In this document: piece after piece, positions 16,954 through 24,662 of the stretch
How the letters are laid out: every line of letters starts with the position of its first letter
Numbering within the stretch: the stretch's first letter is position 1
Source: Polyangia bacterium
Lineage (GTDB): Bacteria; Myxococcota_A; Polyangia; Nannocystales; Nannocystaceae
Direction of reading: 5' to 3'
Assembly: GCA_030424595.1 (NCBI GenBank)
Contig: JAUHWG010000004.1
Span: 62,001 to 126,000 of the forward strand
Length of the DNA: 64,000 nt
Translations under genes and position numbers: made by a program
Notes under the pieces: model-generated
The model's database searches: none
Seen by the model: the letters and a program-made list of their open reading frames with translations, nothing else
What the model was told of the DNA's origin: nothing

Positions 16954-18215
16954 ATCGGCGCTGCGCCTGTGATCTGCGCGCGCAGGGGGAAGCAGATCCG
17001 CAGGGTCGTGCCTTCGCCGAGGGTCGAGTCGACGGTGATCCGTCCGTGCAGGCTCTGGGTCACCAGGCTGTGGACGATGTGCATGCCGAGGCCGCTGCCG
17101 CCGGCGCCCCTGCGGGTGGTGAAGAAGGGCTCGAAGAGGCGGCGCTTCTCCACCTCGCTCAGGCCTCGGCCGTCGTCGGAGAAGGCGAGCTCGGCCCCGT
17201 CGTCGCCGTGGCGCTGGAGGAGGAGGAGCATCACCCCGGGGGAGTCGTCGGCGAAGGCGTGCACGAGGGCGTTTTGCACGAGGTTGGTCAGGATCTGCGA
17301 GAGCACGCCTGGGTCGAGCTCGGCCGTGAGCGAGTCGTCGATGACGAGATCCAGGCGGTGCGGCCCTCGCTTGTAGAGCGGCCCCAAGCTGCTCACGACC
17401 TCGCGGAGGTAGGGTCCTAGGCTGACCTTGCGGCGGGTGGTGTGGGACTGATCGACGGCGATCTTCTTGAAGGAGGTGACCAGCTCCGAGGCCCGGCGGA
17501 GGTTTCCCAGCGTCAGGTCGGCGGCCTCGCGGGCGTCGCGGAGGAAGGTCGCGAGCGAGCTCTTGCGGAGCTGGCCGCCGTCGAAGTCGCGGCCTAGGGC
17601 GACGACGCTGTCGTGGAGGAGGGAGGCCGCGGTCACGGCGACCCCCATCGGCGTGTTGATCTCGTGGGCGACGCCGGCGACAAGACCCCCGAGCGCGGCC
17701 ATCTTCTCGCGCTGCATCAGCTGCGCCTGGGTGCTCTCGAGGACCGCGAGGAGCTTGTCGGCGTAGACGTCGACCATCCGCGACGAGGTCTCAAAGTAGA
17801 GCTCGTCGAGGGTGCCGACGATCTCGAGGGAGAGCTCCGCGCTCAGCGAGCGGGCCTGCATCACCGCCTCGACGCCGCGCTTGAAGCAGAGGAAGCCGCG
17901 CAGGAGGGTCGAGATCCGAAACTCGGAGGAGGCGCGGAAGGTCGTCGTGAATTCGATGAAGGAGTCGCGGCGCGAAGGATCGCCGTCGACGATGAGGTCG
18001 CGGTAGGCGTCGAACTCGCGCTGGACGAGCATCACGGTCTCGTCCCGCGGGCGCCTGCCCTGGAGATCCGGGCTGCGGCGGATGATCCAGTCGGTGCCGG
18101 CGTTGACGATCGCCTCCCGCTCCTCCTGCAGGAGCGAGAGCAGGAGAGCGCGGGCCTCCTCGCGGAGCGGGGCCCCGGTCACGGGCGGCTCCTCGGGATC
18201 CTGCGGCGCGGTCAC
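16950..18215 (-). CDS. soluble sensor histidine kinase
   Basis: A 421-residue two-component sensor kinase with no membrane segment, so cytosolic. The N-terminal 160 residues are an all-helical sensor region resembling RsbR or globin-like input domains, but I cannot name it. The HisKA dimerisation domain has the H-box VAHEINTPMG with the phosphorylated His184. The ATPase domain shows the N-box NLVQNALVHA, G1 DDGRGL, F-box FEPFFTTR and G2 GSGLGMHIV, all intact. No response regulator is adjacent, so it is an orphan kinase here. It phosphorylates an aspartate on an unlinked regulator if family rules hold. Confidence 0.9.
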   Translation of the reverse strand: MTAPQDPEEPPVTGAPLREEARALLLSLLQEEREAIVNAGTDWIIRRSPDLQGRRPRDETVMLVQREFDAYRDLIVDGDPSRRDSFIEFTTTFRASSEFRISTLLRGFLCFKRGVEAVMQARSLSAELSLEIVGTLDELYFETSSRMVDVYADKLLAVLESTQAQLMQREKMAALGGLVAGVAHEINTPMGVAVTAASLLHDSVVALGRDFDGGQLRKSSLATFLRDAREAADLTLGNLRRASELVTSFKKIAVDQSHTTRRKVSLGPYLREVVSSLGPLYKRGPHRLDLVIDDSLTAELDPGVLSQILTNLVQNALVHAFADDSPGVMLLLLQRHGDDGAELAFSDDGRGLSEVEKRRLFEPFFTTRRGAGGSGLGMHIVHSLVTQSLHGRITVDSTLGEGTTLRICFPLRAQITGAAPI

Positions 18216-18395
18216 GGGCGGCGCCTCGCGTCAGCGCCTACGGGCGCGGGTCTGCGTGGACCCGAGGTGGTGTCCGTGTCCATCCGTCGCCGGATCGTAC
18301 CAGAGCCGAAAGCGCGGAGACCTGGAGAGTCTGGGCTGCCGGGCGGCTCCGGCGGAACGTCGTACGGGAGCGTCGATCGAGGCGAGCGTGGAGAT

Positions 18396-18480
18396 GCGGG
18401 TGGAGCTGCGGGTGGAGCTGCGGGTGGAGCTGGGCGGAGAGGCGAGCTGGGCGGCGTGCTGGGGGCGGCGTGCTGGGGGC
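18396..18480. repeat. two short tandem repeat tracts
   Basis: About three copies of a GGTGGAGCTGCG 12-mer (18396-18434), then two copies of a GGCGGCGTGCTGG unit (18450-18480). They fill the gap between two minus-strand genes; the rest of 18216-18504 shows no gene. Confidence 0.75.
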
Positions 18481-18504
18481 CGCGCTCTCGGCTGCCCGTA
18501 GCGC

Positions 18505-20157
18505 TCATCGGCCGACGTCGATCTTGCGCGGAGTCTCGAGCGCGAGGCGCAGGTTCTCCGCGAGGTCGTGGCGGTTGAACATCTTGCGCTCGACGAGCTC
18601 CAGGGCGTCGATGTGCTTTGCGACCCAGGGCGGCGCCTCGCTGGCGAGCACCTCCCGGCGAAAGCTCCCGCGGCCGCGCTCGTGGCCGGCGGCGGCGCTT
18701 CGGTTGTAGAGGTGGGCGAGGCTCTTGGCGTAGGGGCGCAGGCCGTAGCGGTGGCCCGGGCGATCGGAGGGGACGGTGAGGCGGGCGAGGATCGGGTCGG
18801 TGAGGCCGAGGCTGTGGACGATCCGCAGGCGAAAGCGCCAGTGGGCGCGGGCGCAGGCGTCGTCGGGGACGCTCTCGCTGTGGCGAAAGGGCGCGCCTGC
18901 CAGGTCTCGGGCGAAGGCGCGGCGCTCGGCGAGGCCCGGATCCTCGGCCGCGAGGCGGCGGTACTTCTCGCGGCTGCGGTGCCAGCCTGGATCGCTGATC
19001 TTGTCGACGTGCTCGGGCTGGCCGGCGCCGTAGAGCGCGTGCACGCTGCGCTGCGGCGGCTGCTGGCCAAGGCTGAGGCCGGCGATGAGAACGCTCGCGA
19101 GGGCGCACAGGGCCTGCTCGCGGCCGCGGCCGACGGTCCCGATCACCTCGCTGAGGATCCCGCCGGTGGCGCAGAGGGTCAGGACAAAGGAGAAGGCGAG
19201 GAAGCGGAAGTGGACCGCGTCGCCGCCGATCCGGATCACGTAGAGGCTGACGAGGAGGGCCGCGCCGAGCATCGCCAGCCGCGGCCCGAGGCGCAGCGCC
19301 GAGGCGGGGAGCCTGGACTTGCGGACGCGGACGAGCCAGAGCCCGGCCAAGCTGAGGGCGAGGAGGAGCGCGCCTACGCGGTAGCTGGCGAAGGCGTTGA
19401 CGAAGTAGAGCCAGCCCTGCGCAGGGTCGTACTCGTGCTTGAGGTAGAAGGTGTTGGGGAGGAGATCGGCGTAGTAGTAGAGGCGGAAGAGCACCCAGGC
19501 GAGCTGGGTGCCGACGCCGAGGAGCGCCGGCAGGAGGAAGGGTGCCGAGCGGAGCGCCCGGAGGCTCGGTCGACCGCCGCGGTAGGCCGCCAGCGCCAGC
19601 GCGAAGACGAAGGGGAGCGCCAGCTCGGGGCGGACAAGGGGCGAGAGGCCGACCAGGACCTGTCCGAGCCGCGACTCGCGGTCGACAAAGTAGAGCGCGT
19701 AGCCGACCGCGGCGAGCTGGACGAAGGGGCTCTCCAGGCCCGACGTGTAGAACGCGGTGACGCCGTAGCAGGCGGCGAGGAAGGCGAGCGGAAGGTTGAC
19801 GCGAGAGCGCCGCCCCGCGGGGGTGAGGTGACGGTCGACGCGGACCAGGATCCAGCCGCTGAGGGCGAAGCTGAGGAGGCCGGTCCCGAGCCAGATCTGC
19901 CAGAAGGTGAGCCCGAGCGCCCGCAGCGGGAGCATCCACAGCATCCACAGCGGCGACGAGTAGCCCTCGACAAATTCGCCCTGGTTGTAGACGAGGCCGA
20001 GCCCGCTCACCACCGCGTTGTCGGCGTAGCGGGCGTAGATGAAGGCGTCGTCCATGATCCAGGCGTAGCGCCAGACGAGGACCAGGCCTACGGCGATGAG
20101 CACCCACTCGATAGAGCTCGGGCGGCCGCTCGTGCCGGGCTTGGCGGAGGTGCTCAT
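18505..20157 (-). CDS. polytopic membrane glycosyltransferase-like protein (GT-C, AftB-like)
   Basis: A 550-residue integral membrane protein with about nine to ten hydrophobic segments in the first 370 residues and a soluble C-terminal region. Near the N-terminus, MDDAFIYARYADN followed by NQGEFVEGYSSPLW matches the acidic first-loop motif of GT-C transferases, and in particular the arabinofuranosyltransferase AftB type, which use polyprenyl-phosphate sugars on the periplasmic side. The gene overlaps the upstream DUF2079 gene by four bases (ATGA), so the two are co-translated. A role in cell-surface glycan or lipid glycosylation is inferred; donor and acceptor are unknown. Confidence 0.75.
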   Translation of the reverse strand: MSTSAKPGTSGRPSSIEWVLIAVGLVLVWRYAWIMDDAFIYARYADNAVVSGLGLVYNQGEFVEGYSSPLWMLWMLPLRALGLTFWQIWLGTGLLSFALSGWILVRVDRHLTPAGRRSRVNLPLAFLAACYGVTAFYTSGLESPFVQLAAVGYALYFVDRESRLGQVLVGLSPLVRPELALPFVFALALAAYRGGRPSLRALRSAPFLLPALLGVGTQLAWVLFRLYYYADLLPNTFYLKHEYDPAQGWLYFVNAFASYRVGALLLALSLAGLWLVRVRKSRLPASALRLGPRLAMLGAALLVSLYVIRIGGDAVHFRFLAFSFVLTLCATGGILSEVIGTVGRGREQALCALASVLIAGLSLGQQPPQRSVHALYGAGQPEHVDKISDPGWHRSREKYRRLAAEDPGLAERRAFARDLAGAPFRHSESVPDDACARAHWRFRLRIVHSLGLTDPILARLTVPSDRPGHRYGLRPYAKSLAHLYNRSAAAGHERGRGSFRREVLASEAPPWVAKHIDALELVERKMFNRHDLAENLRLALETPRKIDVGR

Positions 20158-22373
20158 CGCGTGCGCTTGCGCGGCTTCGGGCGCGGAGCGGGCGTCTCGT
20201 CGCGGCGGCGGAGGAGCTCGACGCCGTCGTGGCTGTCGATCACCTCGAAGCGCCTGCGCTTGAGGCCGGCGAGCTTGCGCTGCTCACCCTGGCCGAAGCG
20301 CCAGGCGCCGAGGAGGAGGTACTCCGCGTCGCGGATCTCGGGCCAGCGGTAGAGGTTGTCGCGGTTCGACAGCTGCGGGCCGATCTCGCTGGTCGCTGAG
20401 ACCCGGGCGTCCCTGGGGATCGCCGCGACCATCTCCCGGACCCGGTCCGCGCGCAGCCGCATCCGCTGGTCGGGCTCGCGGGTGAGGGGCTGCCAGCCCG
20501 CCATGAAGGCGTCGTTCTCGACGAAGACGCCGAACTTCCAGGAGACCAGGAGCGAGGCCGTGAGCATGCCGGTCAGGAGCGCCGGTCGCAGGCGCTGGGC
20601 GCTGATCCCCGCGCCCTCGATCCGGCGGTTGTCGCCGAGGCGGGCGAGCGCCTCGGGGGTCGCCATGAAGAGCATCGGGAAGAGCACCGACGAGTACTGA
20701 AAGTTGAGCGCGAACATGTTCGGCCGCGAGGCGAGGCCGATGAAGACCAGGCCGTAGAGCCAGAGCACCCGCGCTCGCCCGGCGACGAGCGGGAGGAAGA
20801 GGAGCGGCAGGAGGAGCTGGACGAGGAAGCGGAGCTTCTCCTCCTTGCACAGGACCTGGATCGCGTGGATCGGGTTGGAGACCAGGTTGAGCACCAGGCC
20901 GCGGACGCCCTCGTCGGCTGTCGGGATCATCTCCGAGTAGAACGCCGCGTAGCCGTAGACCTTGTCGCCGGACATCATCAGCCCGGAGTCGGCCATCACC
21001 GCGAACTTGACGAAGGCGAGGTAGCTGAGCGAGACGCCGATGATCGTCAGGCCGGTCCGCGGCCGTCGCTCCAGGATCGCGTAGGCGCCGATGAAGCAGG
21101 CGAGGAGGGCCATGTCCTCGCGGCAGGCGAGGAGGAGCGCCAAGGTCGGCCACAGCCAGCGGCTGCGCCGGCTGACGAAGTAGACCGCCGCCATCATCAG
21201 CGGGATCGCCAGGGCGATCGAGTGGAAGTCGAACATGTTCACCCCGTGCAGCGCGGGGTGGAGGGCGTAGAGGAGCGCGAGGACGACCCCGACCCACGGA
21301 CTGCCGAGGCGGTGCTTGGCGAGGAGATAGAGCGGGAAGACGCCGAGGCCGAGCCAGAAGGCCTGGACGATCAGGAGGGTCTCAGCGTTGGGCGCGAGGG
21401 CGTAGATCGGGACCAGGAGGGCGAGGATCGGGTCGAAGTGGGCCGCCCAGTGCTTGCCGTAGGGGATCACCGAGGAGCCGAGGAAATCGCCGTGGAGGGT
21501 CTTCCAGAGGATGTTGTCGTAGATCCCGAGGTCGAAGACCTGGGTCCAGATGTTGCGGTGATCGATCAGCGCGAAGCGGGCGAGGGAGGCGCTGTAGCTG
21601 AGGTAGATGCCGGTGACCGCCGAGATGGGCAGCCATCTCGGCAGCCATGACGGCAGCCATGACGGCAGCCATCCCGGCGGGCTGCCGAGGCGGCGCCCGA
21701 GGCCGCGCTTCAGCGCCGGCCAGTGGCGGCTGAGGTGGTAGGCGCCGACGAGGGCGAAGAGCGCGGCGAGGCCGGCGTAGAGGAGCGTCAGGTTGGGGTG
21801 CTCGGTCTCGATCTTCAAGGCCTTGAGGGCGCCGATGAAGGGGAGGGCGAGGAGGATCAGGAGGCCGCGGTTGAGCTCCTGCGCGTGCGCACCAAAGCGG
21901 AGACCGGGGGCGCCCTGTCGTCGTCGGAGCCAGAGGAGGACGTAGCCCGCGAGGACGACGAGGCCGCAGAGCGTCATCGTCGAGAGCAGCCCCAGGCGCT
22001 GCCCGGGGTTTAGCCCGTTGGTGTAGACGAAGTTCGCGAGGCGGGGGTAGGTGAAGGGCCAGAGGAGGAGGCCGGGGGCCGCGGCGATCAGCAGGGTCCA
22101 GGGCAGCCAGCCGAGGAGGCGGCTGAGCGCGTCGTCGGCGGGTGTGTCTGGCTCGGACGGGGCGGCTCCGGGGCGAGCGGCCGCAGACGCGGTGTCCTCG
22201 GATGTGGCGACAGGCCCGTCGGCCGCGGCCACGGGGGCAGGTGCGCTGCTTGCGGAGGTCTCGGACGTCGCCTGCGGAGCGGTCTCGGACGTCATCTCGG
22301 CCGCCCCCTCGGGGCGCTCTGCGTCGTCGTCGGGGGGCGACGCGGCGTCCGTCTGCTGGTTGGGATCAGGCAT
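20154..22373 (-). CDS. DUF2079 domain-containing membrane protein
   Basis: A 739-residue polytopic membrane protein. An N-terminal Asp/Glu/Ala/Ser-rich cytosolic segment (about 75 residues) is followed by four hydrophobic helices and then the DUF2079 core: VFDLGIYDNILWKTL, GKHWAAHFDPILALLVPIY, and MFDFHSIALAIPLM with ACREDMAL. DUF2079 proteins have a GT-C-like layout with acidic residues in the first periplasmic loop and are suspected lipid-linked sugar transferases. The ATG at 22373 is used because the frame upstream is low-complexity and Arg/Pro-rich; it has no strong ribosome binding site. It overlaps the AftB-like gene downstream (ATGA), forming a two-gene operon. Confidence 0.85.
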   Translation of the reverse strand: MPDPNQQTDAASPPDDDAERPEGAAEMTSETAPQATSETSASSAPAPVAAADGPVATSEDTASAAARPGAAPSEPDTPADDALSRLLGWLPWTLLIAAAPGLLLWPFTYPRLANFVYTNGLNPGQRLGLLSTMTLCGLVVLAGYVLLWLRRRQGAPGLRFGAHAQELNRGLLILLALPFIGALKALKIETEHPNLTLLYAGLAALFALVGAYHLSRHWPALKRGLGRRLGSPPGWLPSWLPSWLPRWLPISAVTGIYLSYSASLARFALIDHRNIWTQVFDLGIYDNILWKTLHGDFLGSSVIPYGKHWAAHFDPILALLVPIYALAPNAETLLIVQAFWLGLGVFPLYLLAKHRLGSPWVGVVLALLYALHPALHGVNMFDFHSIALAIPLMMAAVYFVSRRSRWLWPTLALLLACREDMALLACFIGAYAILERRPRTGLTIIGVSLSYLAFVKFAVMADSGLMMSGDKVYGYAAFYSEMIPTADEGVRGLVLNLVSNPIHAIQVLCKEEKLRFLVQLLLPLLFLPLVAGRARVLWLYGLVFIGLASRPNMFALNFQYSSVLFPMLFMATPEALARLGDNRRIEGAGISAQRLRPALLTGMLTASLLVSWKFGVFVENDAFMAGWQPLTREPDQRMRLRADRVREMVAAIPRDARVSATSEIGPQLSNRDNLYRWPEIRDAEYLLLGAWRFGQGEQRKLAGLKRRRFEVIDSHDGVELLRRRDETPAPRPKPRKRTR

Positions 22374-22632
22374 ACGGCGGGGGCTGAGGGTACGCCAAAC
22401 ACGCAGGCGTCGGCAGAGAAAAAGCGACCGAAGCGCGCACGGCGAAGCTGGGGAATCAGGCCGTGAGCAGCCCCTTTTCGGCGCTTCTGGTGCTTGTGCC
22501 ACGTCTGGCACGCTCGGCGCTCTTGGCCCGTTCGGCCCTTCGGTTCTCGCGGGCCCGCTGGGCGGCCACGCTGGGCGGCGCTCGGGGGGAGCGACTCGAT
22601 CAACGGCGTGCATGCGGTCTCCGGCGTCGGCG

Positions 22633-22755
22633 TCGACGCTCCCGGCTCCTCGACGCTGCGGCTCCTCGACGCTCCCGGCTCCTCGACGCTCCCGGCTCCT
22701 CGACGCTCCCGCTCCTCGACCGATTCTCCCGCTCCTCGATTCTCCCGATCCTGGC
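22633..22755. repeat. imperfect 17-base tandem repeat
   Basis: Seven imperfect copies of a GCTCCTCGACGCTCCCG unit that degrade toward the right end (...CGATTCTCCCG). The tract lies upstream of both the DUF2079 gene and the cysteine-repeat lipoprotein. The rest of 22374-22919 shows no gene. Confidence 0.85.
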
Positions 22756-22919
22756 GGCGCGCTCTGGCCCGCCGATGGAACAGTCTCTAGGGGCAGGTTC
22801 GCCCCGAGGACGTCGGCATCGAAACAGGCGCGTAGACGCTCCTAGAGGCAGCTCTGGCGACGTTTCAAAGGGGCAAGAAGTTGTCAGCGACAGGAGCTTC
22901 GGCCCACTATAGAGGCGTG

Positions 22920-24290
22920 ATGTTGGCTTGGTATCGGCGTGGACATGGTCTTGGTCTTGGTTTTGGTCGCTCGCTCGGGCTCGGGCTCGGGCTCGCAGCG
23001 CTGCTCACCGCCGGCTGCGCCGGGGATGACGGCGATCGGACGACAGGGGGCTTTACAGCGACGGCGCCGACGACCAACCCGACGACGGCGACGATGTCTG
23101 CGTCGACCACCGGCACGTCCGACACCGACCCGACCGCGACCGAGGGCACGAGCGGTACGGAGGGCACGACCTCGGCGGCGACGACGACCGAGACCAGCGG
23201 AGACACCACCGGTCCGGGGCCGAACTGCGGCGACGGCACGGTCGACGAGGACGAGGAGTGCGACGACGGCAACGCCGACGACGGCGACGCCTGCACCAAC
23301 CTCTGCACGAACGCGGCCTGCGGCGACGGTGTGGTCCAGGAGGGGGTCGAGGAGTGCGACGACGGCAACGACCTCGACACGGACGAGTGCCTGAGCACCT
23401 GCGTCGCCGCGAGCTGCGGCGACACCTTCGTCCAAGAGGGCGTCGAGGAGTGTGACGACGGCAACGACGACGACGGCGACGGCTGCATCGCCGGCTGCCT
23501 GCTCGCGGCCTGCGGCGACGGTGTGGTCCAGGACGGGGTCGAGGAGTGCGACGACGGCAACGAAGACGACACGGACGAGTGCCCGAGCACCTGCCTGCCG
23601 GCGAGCTGCGGCGACGGCTTTGTCCAAGAGGGGGTCGAGGAGTGCGACGACGGCAACATGGACGACGACGACGAGTGCGTCGCCGGCTGTGTGCCCGCGG
23701 TCTGCGGCGATGGATTTGTCCAGGAGGGGGTCGAGGAGTGCGACGACGCCAACGAGGACAACGCCGACGAGTGCGTCGACGGCTGCAAGACCGCGGTCTG
23801 CGGGGACGGGTTTGTCCAGGAGGGGGTCGAGGAGTGTGACGACGGCAACAACGTCGACGGCGACGCCTGCACCAACGAGTGCACGAGCAACGCCCAGTCC
23901 TACAAGCAGTCGTTCACCCAGGGCCAGGGCTCCGCGAGCCAGTGCACCGCCTGGAACGCCTACCGATCGAGCCTGAACCCCGGCGCCTACACCAAGATCA
24001 TCCTCCGCGGCTCGAACGACCTGACCGGCGTGAGCTGCTCCGGGCCGAACGCCAACACGCTCTGCAACAACCTCAAGAACGGTACGGCGAGCAACATCGC
24101 CTGCGACGGCCGGACCTGGCAGATCGGCAACTGCGGCAGCGGCGTCGAGATCAACGCCAACGGCGGCATGTGTGCCTGCACCAACCCTGGCTACACGGTC
24201 CGGCCCTGCATCGGCAACTCGAACTGGGGCGGGATGAAGGGCCCGACCTGCAGCGGGGCGAGCCAGCAGCTCGAGGTCATCTGCCAATAG
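22920..24290 (+). CDS. cysteine-rich repeat lipoprotein (Myxococcota-type disulfide repeats)
   Basis: A 456-residue exported protein. The signal peptide ends in LLTAGC (lipobox), then a Thr-rich linker of about 75 residues. Seven tandem repeats of about 32 residues follow ([17 protein letters not shown]...C...C), the myxobacterial disulfide repeat that is abundant in this group. The DNA repeat spacing is about 96 bases. The C-terminal 130 residues are a separate Cys-rich domain ([44 protein letters not shown]). The ATG at 22920 overlaps a GTG at 22917; GAGG lies just upstream. Repeats of this kind are presumed surface or adhesion modules and may bind calcium through their acidic loops, but no function is proven. 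Confidence 0.88.
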   Translation: MLAWYRRGHGLGLGFGRSLGLGLGLAALLTAGCAGDDGDRTTGGFTATAPTTNPTTATMSASTTGTSDTDPTATEGTSGTEGTTSAATTTETSGDTTGPGPNCGDGTVDEDEECDDGNADDGDACTNLCTNAACGDGVVQEGVEECDDGNDLDTDECLSTCVAASCGDTFVQEGVEECDDGNDDDGDGCIAGCLLAACGDGVVQDGVEECDDGNEDDTDECPSTCLPASCGDGFVQEGVEECDDGNMDDDDECVAGCVPAVCGDGFVQEGVEECDDANEDNADECVDGCKTAVCGDGFVQEGVEECDDGNNVDGDACTNECTSNAQSYKQSFTQGQGSASQCTAWNAYRSSLNPGAYTKIILRGSNDLTGVSCSGPNANTLCNNLKNGTASNIACDGRTWQIGNCGSGVEINANGGMCACTNPGYTVRPCIGNSNWGGMKGPTCSGASQQLEVICQ

Positions 24291-24662
24291 ATCGGGGCCT
24301 TGCCGGGCGGCTGTGTCGGCGCGCTGGAGCGTTGGCGCGCCGCCGCCGATCGACCGGCACGGCCCGGTGATCACGGGAGCGCCCGACGGGACGAACGCGG
24401 ACCTTGCAGCTCCGCGGCGGCGCTCGTCCGCGGGCTGGGCCCTCGATCGCCCCTGGGAACGGGCTTCGGGCGCGCTGACGTGGCCGCGAGGGCGGTCGAG
24501 CGTGGCGCGAGCGCGGGCGCCACAGCGCCCTAGGAGCGGCCGTGAGGGGTCATAGCCTCCTGTTGTGTGGGGGCGGAGAGTGCGCACGTCTCCGCTCCCA
24601 GGCGATCTTTGCGGGACCTCGCCGCGCCGAGGAGCGCCGGCCCATGGCAGAGTTGGGCGGCG
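24291..24662 (+). other. intergenic stretch without a gene
   Basis: I see nothing convincing in these 372 bases: no repeat tract and no clean promoter. The frame of the downstream gene stays open to an earlier start at 24567, but that extension is Arg/Ala/Ser-rich and not protein-like. Confidence 0.5.

Noticed and set aside
23220..23890. Cysteine-repeat DNA (96-base period) considered as a non-coding repeat array
   Set aside because: The period is 32 codons, stays in frame inside a gene with a signal peptide, and the changes between copies are mostly conservative at the protein level.
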